A stretch of 6,273 nt of DNA from Planctomycetota bacterium. Its GTDB lineage: Bacteria > Planctomycetota > Brocadiia > SM23-32. Both the position numbers and the translations under genes were made by a program. Location: contig JAGYMJ010000652.1 in assembly GCA_018400625.1 (NCBI GenBank), forward strand, positions 1 through 6,273. Direction: 5' to 3'. Below are positions 1 to 5,357 of this stretch, one piece after another. The number at the start of each line of letters is the position of its first letter. The first letter of the stretch is position 1. The notes below the pieces were generated by a model. That model saw nothing but the letters and a program-made list of their open reading frames with translations. It was not told where the DNA came from and did not search any database.

Positions 1-1051
1 CGACCCTTATGCCGATCTCGCAGAACCCGGCCAAAAAGAATATCGCCCCAACCGCCACCGGTATAAAGGTAACCGGTGCAAAACTCCAAAAAACGGCCGT
101 CCCCATCAATCCAAGCACATATAATGTCATCAGTAATCTGGCCCCCACCACATCCAGGATTTTTCTGCTGAGATGTCCGGAGCTGATGCCCCCCAGCACA
201 AGTATTAAGGCAAAAATCAACGCGGCAAAATCCGACACATCATACCCGTTTTTAACCGTTATCATCATAAATGGTATAAGAATCGTGCAGGAAGAAACTC
301 CGGCGCTCCAGGCGAACATCAGTCTTCGGTAGGATTTTTCCACCACGGATTTTCGCAGCATTTCCCCGAAAGATTTACGGGCCGATTGAAGCGGAGAATG
401 CGATTCGGGAATGCGCAAGGTGATCGTGCTGGCATAAAGCCCCACGGCGCAGCCAAGCCCTAAAACCAACTGATAAACCCATAATTCTTCGACATACCAG
501 AAGACGGCTATTACCGTCGCCATCGTGATAAAATAAGTGGTTTGTTGGCGTATCTGCGTCGTGGCCAGGAAACTTCCCGGGTTTTTTGATTCCGCCACTT
601 CTCCCTGCAACGGCGTTATAGCCGCCGTTCCAATGCTTCGAAACGCAGCAAACCCAAAAGCTCCAGTCAGTATAATCGCCGTCACCACAGCCTGAGAAGC
701 AAAGTTCGCTGCAAAGGGGGCCAGTATCATTATGGAAGCTGAAACATACCGGGAAAACCACCCGAGAGCCCGGGTACGGGCCGCGCCGATCCTGGCTATA
801 GCCGGTTTGCCCAGCAGCAGAAAGGGCATCGTAAGATGAATAAAAGAGGCCATGACCGCTACCATTGAATCGCTCAGACCGCTGCGAATCGCATACAAAA
901 CCAGGATGTTGTGCATCAGACAGGCCACGGAAATCCCGTTAAGCGTATAAAATCTGTAGAAAAGACGTCTTCCCCGCTGTCTTTCTTCTTTAGAGAGAGA
1001 AGAGGGGAAACTCTGCCCATCGCCGAAAAAAAGTTTTCCCAAACTGTTCAT
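1..1051 (-). CDS. MFS-type membrane transporter, C-terminus cut off by window edge
   Basis: An uninterrupted minus-strand frame begins at ATG 1051-1049 and stays open to the window edge, giving 350 visible codons. I see about ten hydrophobic segments, near residues 36-56, 64-80, 100-118, 120-140, 172-188, 190-212, 244-264, 275-290, 304-324 and 326-345. A long basic loop (about 213-243) separates segments 6 and 7, as in the 6+6 layout of the major facilitator superfamily. The N-terminal 30 residues are polar and probably cytoplasmic. Two segments and the tail would lie outside the window. A purine-rich AGGGGG (1065-1070, minus) lies 13 nt before the ATG, rather far for a Shine-Dalgarno. The ATG overlaps the stop of the upstream short frame (ATGA), so translational coupling is possible. 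The substrate cannot be inferred. The family call rests on topology and general resemblance; an unrelated 12-helix carrier is less likely. Confidence 0.8.
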   Translation of the reverse strand, partial: MNSLGKLFFGDGQSFPSSLSKEERQRGRRLFYRFYTLNGISVACLMHNILVLYAIRSGLSDSMVAVMASFIHLTMPFLLLGKPAIARIGAARTRALGWFSRYVSASIMILAPFAANFASQAVVTAIILTGAFGFAAFRSIGTAAITPLQGEVAESKNPGSFLATTQIRQQTTYFITMATVIAVFWYVEELWVYQLVLGLGCAVGLYASTITLRIPESHSPLQSARKSFGEMLRKSVVEKSYRRLMFAWSAGVSSCTILIPFMMITVKNGYDVSDFAALIFALILVLGGISSGHLSRKILDVVGARLLMTLYVLGLMGTAVFWSFAPVTFIPVAVGAIFFLAGFCEIGIRV

Positions 1052-1278
1052 TTATTATTGTTTTCCCCCTGCTCGTTGGACTTTTTATAAATGCCTTCCT
1101 CCCTGATGTTCTTTGCTATTCTTTCGTGAAAAAAACCTGCCAGATATACTCCGAGCGGCGGGGTAATGATTTTCCGTGCACTTCCGAATCTGAAAAGAGC
1201 TGGTTCTCCATTCATAGTTTTTGAGCATTCTGAGTTGTTTGAAATTTGGTGCTTTGAATTTACAGTAAGCAATGACAT
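1048..1278 (-). pseudogene. Truncated neutral-ceramidase-like N-terminal remnant (76 codons)
   Basis: This short minus-strand frame reads from ATG 1278 to TGA 1050-1048. Residues 31-64 read FGSARKIITPPLGVYLAGFF, followed by HERIAKNIREEGIY. They resemble the start of neutral/alkaline non-lysosomal ceramidase-like proteins, where a G-x-A-x-x-x-ITPPxG-x-x-LAG-x-x-x-R pattern precedes the catalytic domain. Full members have roughly 400 or more residues. Here the similarity stops after about 34 residues, and the frame ends in a low-complexity SNEQGENNNK tail that overlaps the transporter's ribosome-binding region. No remainder is visible downstream, because the transporter gene begins there. Neither ATG 1278 nor the internal ATG 1215 has a convincing Shine-Dalgarno. 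The likeliest reading is a stump left by deletion of a ceramidase-like gene that once preceded the transporter. A small expressed leader peptide coupled to the transporter by ATGA is the alternative. The family call rests on one short motif. Confidence 0.5.
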
Positions 1279-1349
1279 TTATTTCGACAATTTTGTGTTG
1301 ATGTGGCCTTTCACGCGCCTAAATATTAAACAGGGGACGGATTGTGATA

Positions 1350-1357
1350 CAATTATC
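1350..1357 (+). repeat. Left 8-bp target-site duplication of MITE copy 1
   Basis: CAATTATC at 1350-1357 is repeated exactly at 1441-1448, immediately outside the two ends of the palindromic element 1358-1440. An exact 8-bp direct repeat placed precisely at the element boundaries is what transposition with an 8-bp staggered cut would leave. Confidence 0.8.
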
Positions 1358-1440
1358 GTAGATATCCAGTGAAACACGTTACCACCGGCACAAGCCCGGC
1401 GGTAGCAATCCCCAATCAACGTGGTTCACTGAGGACTTAT
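1358..1440 (-). mobile_element. IS66-type MITE, copy 1 (83 bp)
   Basis: This 83-bp imperfect palindrome has outer arms GTAGATATCCAGTGAA (left) and, reverse-complemented, ATAAGTCCTCAGTGAA (right). They continue into an almost perfect ACACGTT/AACGTGG stem. A second inner stem pairs TACCACCGG (1380-1388) with CCGGCGGTA (1396-1404). Exact 8-bp direct repeats flank it. The ends match those of copy 2 (3162-3239) best when this copy is read on the minus strand. One end retains TAAG and the other TAG where copy 2 has GTAA. GTAA-type ends with 8-bp duplications are known for the IS66 family. There is no room for a transposase, so the element would be non-autonomous and mobilised in trans. Assignment to IS66 is inferred from ends and duplication length only. 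Confidence 0.7.
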
Positions 1441-1448
1441 CAATTATC
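1441..1448 (+). repeat. Right 8-bp target-site duplication of MITE copy 1
   Basis: CAATTATC here is the exact partner of 1350-1357. It abuts the ...GGACTTAT end of the element. No decay in either copy suggests a fairly recent insertion compared with copy 2. Confidence 0.8.
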
Positions 1449-1603
1449 CCTATTTACGGTGCTGATTGCAAGTAACATATTTTGAATGAGATGTTTGATT
1501 AAAAGAGTCCGTCATGTTAAAGTATCGGGGAATTGCACACTAAGCTGTAATTTTTTCGATTTCCTTTGAGTTTCTTTTAAAGATTTTTTAGTGATTTTTA
1601 GCC

Positions 1604-2305
1604 ATGAATAACGTCCCGACAAAACATATTGGTATCGTAGCTTGCAGTGCCGAGGGGGCTGCATTATGTTATCGTACGCTATGCAATGAGGCCCCTGAGG
1701 CCATGGGAACTCACATGCATCCTGAAATTTCCATGCACACCTATCCCCTTGGCGAGTACATGGTGCATATTCGTTCCGGGAACTGGTGCGAAGTCGCAAA
1801 GCTGATGCTGTCTTCCGCCAAAAAACTTGCCAATGCTGGAGCAGATTTTGCTATCTGTCCGGACAACACGATTCATCAGGCCTTCGATCTGGTCGTTCCC
1901 GATTCTCCTATCCCCTGGCTCCACATTGCTGAGGCCGTTGGCGAAGAAGCCCGTTCGAAGGGGCTCAAAACCCTCGCGATAACGGGAACGAAATATCTCA
2001 TGACCGGCCCTGTCTATCTGGAAGCTCTCAGTCGATATGGAATTGCCTGCAAGATTCCCGGTGAGTCGGACCGTCGATGGATAGATACTCTTATCTTCTC
2101 GGAACTTGTCAACGGTATTTTCACCGAAGAATCCCGCCTCCGCTTTAACAGAATAATTCAGAAAATGAAGGATCAGGGATGTGACGGTGTTGTATTGGGC
2201 TGTACCGAAATCCCTCTTCTTGTCGATCCGAAGGGCAGCCCCCTGCCGGTACTCGATTCGACCCGTTTACTGGCAAGAGCGGCCTTAAACAGAGCTTCAA
2301 ATTAA
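1604..2305 (+). CDS. Aspartate/glutamate racemase family protein, Asp at first catalytic position
   Basis: This 233-residue cytosolic protein has the length and two-lobed motif layout of the Asp/Glu/hydantoin racemase family, cofactor-independent enzymes that use a residue pair to move the alpha proton of an acidic amino acid or related acid. The N-terminal strand is HIGIVACSAEGAAL (8-21). The first active-site motif is ICPDNTIH (84-91), and the second is VVLGCTEIPLL (196-206) with Cys200. Well-known members read PCNTxH in the first motif, with Cys directly before Asn. Here that position is Asp87 and the nearest Cys is Cys85. The canonical two-Cys mechanism is therefore changed, and the true activity may be L- or D-specific racemisation, or another isomerisation. 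ATG 1604 is the only upstream start, because an in-frame TGA lies at 1592-1594, yet no Shine-Dalgarno precedes it. The gene stands alone between two mobile elements and converges with the barrel gene. The family is confident; the substrate is not known. Confidence 0.88.
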   Translation: MNNVPTKHIGIVACSAEGAALCYRTLCNEAPEAMGTHMHPEISMHTYPLGEYMVHIRSGNWCEVAKLMLSSAKKLANAGADFAICPDNTIHQAFDLVVPDSPIPWLHIAEAVGEEARSKGLKTLAITGTKYLMTGPVYLEALSRYGIACKIPGESDRRWIDTLIFSELVNGIFTEESRLRFNRIIQKMKDQGCDGVVLGCTEIPLLVDPKGSPLPVLDSTRLLARAALNRASN

Positions 2306-2348
2306 AAACCCTATTGAGTACTTGTGAGTTAATTAATCGGATTTTATA

Positions 2349-2939
2349 TCAATAATTATACCGAATACCGATGGTGTTGGCGTTATAGCCTTCTCTAAAA
2401 TCGCCCAACGTCCCGTTGCCACCGGATCGGTGGTGAAGCCGATAAACAACTTCCCAGTTTGGAAAGTCCGTAACTGAAAAGGCAATTTCAGGGCCGAGGT
2501 AAAAAAGAAACGCGGCCTTTCCGCCGTTTCTTTTTTCTCGTTGGCGTTCGACGCCTAATGACTTGTCCACAAAACTGAAACCGGCCGCCAACCCGGGCGA
2601 AATTTTCCCCCAACAACCCAAGGGAAGCCCCTGAAGAAGAAATATCGCGCCCCAAACTTCACTTCCCTTTACACCCTTACCATACCGGCGGGCCACCCCT
2701 ATCTCCAGACCGGCTGACATCAGTTCCTGGAAGGTTAAAATCTCTCTGCCATAAGCTGCGGCCGTGAGATAATAGTCCTCATAATCAGAATCTATGGGAT
2801 TGGCGGAGCGCCCCATGTTGTTGGTGGTAAACTGTCCGGAAAAAATGCAAAAACGGTTTTTCAATGTGTTTTTTGGGGTATCGGCAAATGCAGCATAATG
2901 CGGGGTAAAAAAAAGCAGGAGCCAGACGAACCATTTCAT
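2349..2939 (-). CDS. PagL-like outer-membrane beta-barrel protein (putative lipid A deacylase)
   Basis: This 196-residue protein begins with a signal peptide: MKW, a hydrophobic core at residues 4-17 and a likely cleavage after AFA (about residue 19). Alternating hydrophobic/aromatic strands follow, and it ends GIRYNY, with the terminal aromatic residue typical of barrels inserted by the BAM machinery. The segment YRLHHRSGGNG (167-177) contains H170-x-S172. It resembles the His-x-Ser catalytic pair of PagL lipid A 3-O-deacylases, which sits on the penultimate strand. The acidic partner could be Glu183, while Asn186 may occupy the equivalent position. If so, the enzyme would remove the 3-O acyl chain of lipid A at the outer leaflet. 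PagL is usually about 150-190 residues, so the size fits. A good GGAG site (2947-2950) lies 7 nt before the ATG. A structural barrel without activity is the alternative. Barrel and export are fairly secure; the deacylase role is tentative. Confidence 0.65.
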   Translation of the reverse strand: MKWFVWLLLFFTPHYAAFADTPKNTLKNRFCIFSGQFTTNNMGRSANPIDSDYEDYYLTAAAYGREILTFQELMSAGLEIGVARRYGKGVKGSEVWGAIFLLQGLPLGCWGKISPGLAAGFSFVDKSLGVERQREKRNGGKAAFLFYLGPEIAFSVTDFPNWEVVYRLHHRSGGNGTLGDFREGYNANTIGIRYNY

Positions 2940-2946
2940 TAATCAT

Positions 2947-2950
2947 CTCC
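2947..2950 (-). promoter_or_regulatory. Ribosome-binding site of the outer-membrane barrel gene
   Basis: On the minus strand GGAG (complement of CTCC at 2947-2950) sits 7 nt before ATG 2939. It supports this start, which also gives an intact signal peptide. Confidence 0.7.
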
Positions 2951-3014
2951 ATTAAAGGTAATATTACCGGGATAAGGGCATTTTTATGTGAAAAATTCTC
3001 TCTCCTGCCTCCTT

Positions 3015-3043
3015 ATTGTAACATAGGTGAAGTCTTTGCACAA
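3015..3043 (-). promoter_or_regulatory. Possible sigma-70 promoter for the barrel gene
   Basis: Read on the minus strand, TTGTGC (3043-3038) and TACAAT (3020-3015) are separated by 17 bp. The -10 matches consensus at 5 of 6 positions; the -35 only at its TTG. Transcription would start near 3008 and give a leader of about 70 nt before ATG 2939. No other candidate in the interval is better. Confidence 0.35.
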
Positions 3044-3063
3044 AGCCGTTTGCATTATTGTCC

Positions 3064-3099
3064 AACGCGAAGTAATGAATCCCACACCCCGTTCGCGTT
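3064..3099. repeat. 8-bp perfect inverted repeat between the divergent promoters
   Basis: AACGCGAA (3064-3071) and TTCGCGTT (3092-3099) are exact reverse complements separated by 20 bp. The arms lie just upstream of the forward -35 at 3113 and about 20 bp beyond the reverse -35. That placement would suit an operator shared by the divergent barrel and methyltransferase genes. It could also be chance or a structural hairpin; no regulator is encoded nearby. Confidence 0.35.
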
Positions 3100-3112
3100 C
3101 CCGCCTTATCGC

Positions 3113-3142
3113 TTGACAAATCGGAGTTTAATAGGGTATTAT
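3113..3142 (+). promoter_or_regulatory. Strong sigma-70-like promoter upstream of the methyltransferase/kinase cassette
   Basis: A consensus -35 TTGACA (3113-3118) is followed after 18 bp by TATTAT (3137-3142), 5 of 6 to TATAAT. Transcription would start near 3149. That lies just before MITE copy 2, so the whole palindrome enters the transcript and the leader before ATG 3312 is about 160 nt long. No coding frame of note lies between. Confidence 0.65.
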
Positions 3143-3161
3143 GTTGTCATACTGAGCGCCA

Positions 3162-3239
3162 GTAAGTCCTCAGTGAACTACGTTGTTCCCCCACCGGCAC
3201 AGGGCAGGCAGAAAACGATGCACTTCACTGAATATTTAC
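3162..3239 (+). mobile_element. IS66-type MITE, copy 2 (78 bp) in the 5' leader of the cassette
   Basis: This imperfect palindrome has left arm GTAAGTCCTCAGTGAAC (3162-3178) and right arm, reverse-complemented, GTAAATATTCAGTGAAG. About 18 of the 25 positions from 3163 inward are identical between the arms, and some mismatches allow G-U pairing in RNA. Both ends begin GTAA, the signature of IS66-family inverted repeats. The 8 bp outside the left end, GAGCGCCA (3154-3161), and outside the right end, GGGCGACA (3240-3247), agree at 6 of 8 positions, consistent with an aged target duplication. There is no transposase. It shares with copy 1 its ends and the core CCACCGGCACA (3191-3201). Because it is transcribed from the 3113 promoter, its RNA should form a long hairpin ahead of the cassette. 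Confidence 0.68.
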
Positions 3240-3291
3240 GGGCGACATGTTTCTTACTCTATACAGAGTACGTTGACGTTAATTTATTTTC

Positions 3292-3305
3292 AAGGAGAAA
3301 AGGGG
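3292..3305 (+). promoter_or_regulatory. Two tandem Shine-Dalgarno candidates for the ICMT-like gene
   Basis: AAGGAG (3292-3297) is the stronger match but lies 14 nt from ATG 3312. AGGGG (3301-3305) is weaker but has a normal 6-nt spacer. Together they support the ATG at 3312. Confidence 0.55.
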
Positions 3306-3311
3306 TAAAAA

Positions 3312-4490
3312 ATGGATAAAGGGCTGAAACGTTATTCGCCTTTTTGCAGGTCGCGTCTGCGCTCGTGGCTTATCGTCACGGGTGTCATCTTAGGAATCTT
3401 GGGATACAGTCGGCCGCAGCTTTTGAATTACGCGATTGGCGCCGTGATGATTGCCCCGGGGGTTTTGCTGCATTTTTTCTGTAAAGCCAATTTGATACAG
3501 AACAAGTTCCTGACTCGTTCCGGTCCCTACCGCTGGGTAAGGCATCCGTTTTATCTGGCCAACGCCCTGATAGATTTTGGCTTTTGTTTCTTGATTGGGC
3601 GATGGGATGTTGCTGTTATTTTTGGTTTCTGCTGGATCGTCGCCTATACAAGGAAGATAAGACAGGAAGAAAAGAAGTTGGCGGGATTATTTGGGGAGGA
3701 ATTTAATCAATATACAAAAGAAGTTCCTGCCCTTCTCCCTTGGAAAGTTTTTCCTTGCAAAAAGACAGGGGAGACCAATTTTACCCTTAAAAATCCAAAC
3801 ATCGATACGGGCAAAGAGGGAAGCCGTATCCTTCGCTACGCGTCTTACCCTTATTTGTTTTTCTCTACCGCCTTAATCGGAGAATACGGAGTAAAAGTCT
3901 TCATAGAAAATTCCTCCTGGGCGTTAATCCCGCCGGCCGTTTTCTTCTCGCTCTGTTGGTTAAGTGTGGTGGCCCGGGATTTCGTTCGGGGTAAAGATTC
4001 AGCAATAGCCGCTCTTATGGAAAGCGGTTCTTTTCGTTTAATATTGAACACAGTGCTGTTAGGGATTCTCATCTTTACCGAAGGGATTATTCCCGAGATT
4101 AATGGCCAGCCATTTCTTTTTGCAACATTTCTTGTCATCGCCGTCCTGCTCATCCCCTCTATAACTGTACTTTTGGAATCCCGAGGTATGGCCTGGTTCT
4201 CTTATCGTTATCAAGTGTTGTTTGAGATGTTTTTTTTAATCGGGCTGTGTTCGTTGGGCGGTTTATTCTACCTTTCGGCAGTACCGGTTTTCTTTTACGT
4301 TCCCCCTTTCATCTTTGGTGCAAAGGAACTCTTGGAAAGACGAGCACTTTCGACGCCGATCGTTACCTTTGACTTGCCCGACATTCGCCTCACCCCCTAT
4401 AAACTCTTTAAAGGGGCTGTATTAGCCGTGGGATTTGGGATATTATTTGTCCAGGAGATATTTCATGTCCATTATGCGAGCTTCTTTTAA
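3312..4490 (+). CDS. ICMT/phospholipid methyltransferase-like membrane protein with extra C-terminal membrane domain
   Basis: This is a 392-residue polytopic membrane protein. Residues 15-145 form an isoprenylcysteine-carboxyl-methyltransferase/PEMT-type domain, with helices about 18-33, 38-57, 82-96 and 98-112. The signature SGPYRWVRHPFYLAN (70-84) contains the RHPxY motif (R77, H78, P79, Y81). E119-E120 lie in RQEEKKLAGLFGEEFNQY (117-134), the conserved cytosolic segment that binds S-adenosylmethionine in this fold. It should transfer a methyl group to a membrane-associated acceptor; the acceptor is unknown. ICMT-like bacterial proteins are usually 150-220 residues, so the C-terminal half (about 170-392) is extra. 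It holds roughly six hydrophobic segments (near 177-190, 204-221, 241-258, 267-287, 301-330 and 365-381) and no motif I recognise. It starts a co-directional cassette, 112 bp before the next gene, behind a strong promoter and a MITE-containing leader. The domain call is secure; the substrate is not. Confidence 0.82.
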   Translation: MDKGLKRYSPFCRSRLRSWLIVTGVILGILGYSRPQLLNYAIGAVMIAPGVLLHFFCKANLIQNKFLTRSGPYRWVRHPFYLANALIDFGFCFLIGRWDVAVIFGFCWIVAYTRKIRQEEKKLAGLFGEEFNQYTKEVPALLPWKVFPCKKTGETNFTLKNPNIDTGKEGSRILRYASYPYLFFSTALIGEYGVKVFIENSSWALIPPAVFFSLCWLSVVARDFVRGKDSAIAALMESGSFRLILNTVLLGILIFTEGIIPEINGQPFLFATFLVIAVLLIPSITVLLESRGMAWFSYRYQVLFEMFFLIGLCSLGGLFYLSAVPVFFYVPPFIFGAKELLERRALSTPIVTFDLPDIRLTPYKLFKGAVLAVGFGILFVQEIFHVHYASFF

Positions 4491-4590
4491 TCGAACGGTT
4501 ATAAATATTATATGAAGATTTGTAAACTTGAGGCAGCTCAAATTGCTTTCAAGCACCAATGTTTTGAGTCGGATTCCACAATAGTTTTTA

Positions 4591-4594
4591 AAGG
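4591..4594 (+). promoter_or_regulatory. Ribosome-binding site of the class I methyltransferase gene
   Basis: AAGG (4591-4594) lies 8 nt before ATGATG at 4603. The double ATG leaves either codon usable; 4603 fits the spacing slightly better. Confidence 0.5.
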
Positions 4595-4602
4595 TAAAAG
4601 TA

Positions 4603-5310
4603 ATGATGAAAAAAGATGCTTACCGGACAAAGGCAAAGACATTACTCAGAAAAAGTAAGAGAAAAATATTGCGTAAACTTAAGATGGAGAAGAGGGAACC
4701 GGAAGGAGATAAATATTACGGCGATAAAGCAAAGCACTATGTCAGGAAAAGGAAAAAGCAGAAGAAGTGGCATAGAGAAAATGAGATTGTTCGCGATTTG
4801 TTAGGCCAGCTCCCTGATAATCTGCGCGTTCTGGATGTCCCGTTTGGTACTGGACGTTTCTTGCCTTTTTACCTGGAAAAGGACTTCCAGGTTTATGGCC
4901 TCGACGCATCCGAGGATATGCTGTCCGCCGCTGAGGAGGAATGCGGTGAAGGCTTTAAAAAAGCAAACCTTCAAATTGGTGATGCCTCACATCTCCCTTA
5001 TGAGGATCAGTATTTCGATATAGTGGTGTGTGCACGCTTTTTAACTTCTATAGTTGGCTTCGGCCAGGCAAAAAAAGTATTGGAAGAAATTTCCAGGGTT
5101 ACCTCTCGTTACGCTCTGGTTGAGTGTAAACTAAAGAAAAACGGCAAAACAGCTTGGCCTGGTGACGAAGATCCAATAGGGCGAAATATCACTTATGAAG
5201 ATATGACAGATATTTTTAAAAGCTTTGGTTTCTCCGTGCAGTCATCCTCTGCTGTTAAGAGTAACAAAAGAGGTGATTTACTTATTTTCTTCCTTAAGAA
5301 GGTCAATTAG
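4603..5310 (+). CDS. Class I SAM-dependent methyltransferase
   Basis: This 235-residue soluble protein carries a Rossmann-type methyltransferase core. Motif I is RVLDVPFGTGRFLPF (75-89), with the SAM-binding glycine loop G82-T-G84. The acidic residue at the end of strand 2 is D101 in VYGLDASEDML (97-107). Motif II/III is IGDASHLPYEDQYFDIVVC (125-143), the usual strand-4 signature of Methyltransf_11/25-type domains. Residues 1-58 are unusually basic (many Lys/Arg) and could contact a phosphorylated lipid, LPS or nucleic acid. The acceptor-binding C-terminal part is not recognisable. Membrane segments are absent. It lies 112 bp after the membrane methyltransferase gene and 47 bp before the kinase-like gene, all on the same strand, so one transcript is likely. 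The small-molecule, lipid or glycan acceptor is not known; the context favours envelope modification. Confidence 0.85.
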   Translation: MMKKDAYRTKAKTLLRKSKRKILRKLKMEKREPEGDKYYGDKAKHYVRKRKKQKKWHRENEIVRDLLGQLPDNLRVLDVPFGTGRFLPFYLEKDFQVYGLDASEDMLSAAEEECGEGFKKANLQIGDASHLPYEDQYFDIVVCARFLTSIVGFGQAKKVLEEISRVTSRYALVECKLKKNGKTAWPGDEDPIGRNITYEDMTDIFKSFGFSVQSSSAVKSNKRGDLLIFFLKKVN

Positions 5311-5357
5311 AGGGATTGGCTCTCCCCTTATGAATACCCCAACTTTGTATTTATTGA

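Larger units (their letters stand above)
1279..1603. other. Intergenic region holding a MITE and the racemase upstream region
   Basis: This 325-bp region separates the divergent ceramidase-remnant/transporter pair from the racemase gene. Positions 1350-1448 hold a palindromic mobile element with its target duplication. The rest is AT-rich and shows no further gene. A weak sigma-70-like pair, TTGATT (1495-1500) and TAAAGT (1518-1523) with a 17-bp spacer, could drive the racemase gene, but it matches consensus poorly. The T-rich stretch 1549-1600 just before the racemase ATG has no clear Shine-Dalgarno. Confidence 0.5.

Noticed and set aside
9..332. 107-codon plus-strand open frame
   Set aside because: It is antisense to the transporter gene, whose minus-strand frame gives clear membrane helices and stays open for 350 codons.
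375..761. 128-codon minus-strand open frame inside the transporter
   Set aside because: It is an out-of-frame shadow, rich in Cys, Trp and His and without helices; the transporter frame is continuous, so no frameshift needs to be invoked.
1512..1924. Minus-strand open frames opposite the racemase gene
   Set aside because: The plus strand encodes a recognisable racemase-family protein over the same bases; the antisense products have no recognisable features.
1350..3247. Composite transposon carrying the racemase and barrel genes
   Set aside because: The two MITEs seem to have separate 8-bp duplications, and the outermost octamers do not match, so a single composite insertion is not supported.
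3050..3319. 89-codon plus-strand open frame before the ICMT-like gene
   Set aside because: It runs across the promoter and the MITE, has no Shine-Dalgarno and no recognisable protein features, and overlaps the true gene start out of frame.
3851..4153. 100-codon minus-strand open frame opposite the membrane methyltransferase
   Set aside because: It is antisense to a well-supported membrane protein and is best explained as a shadow.
4528..4541. TTGAG-GCAG-CTCAA hairpin between the two methyltransferase genes, as a terminator
   Set aside because: The stem is only 5 bp, poor in GC and not followed by a T-tract; read-through to the next gene is more likely.
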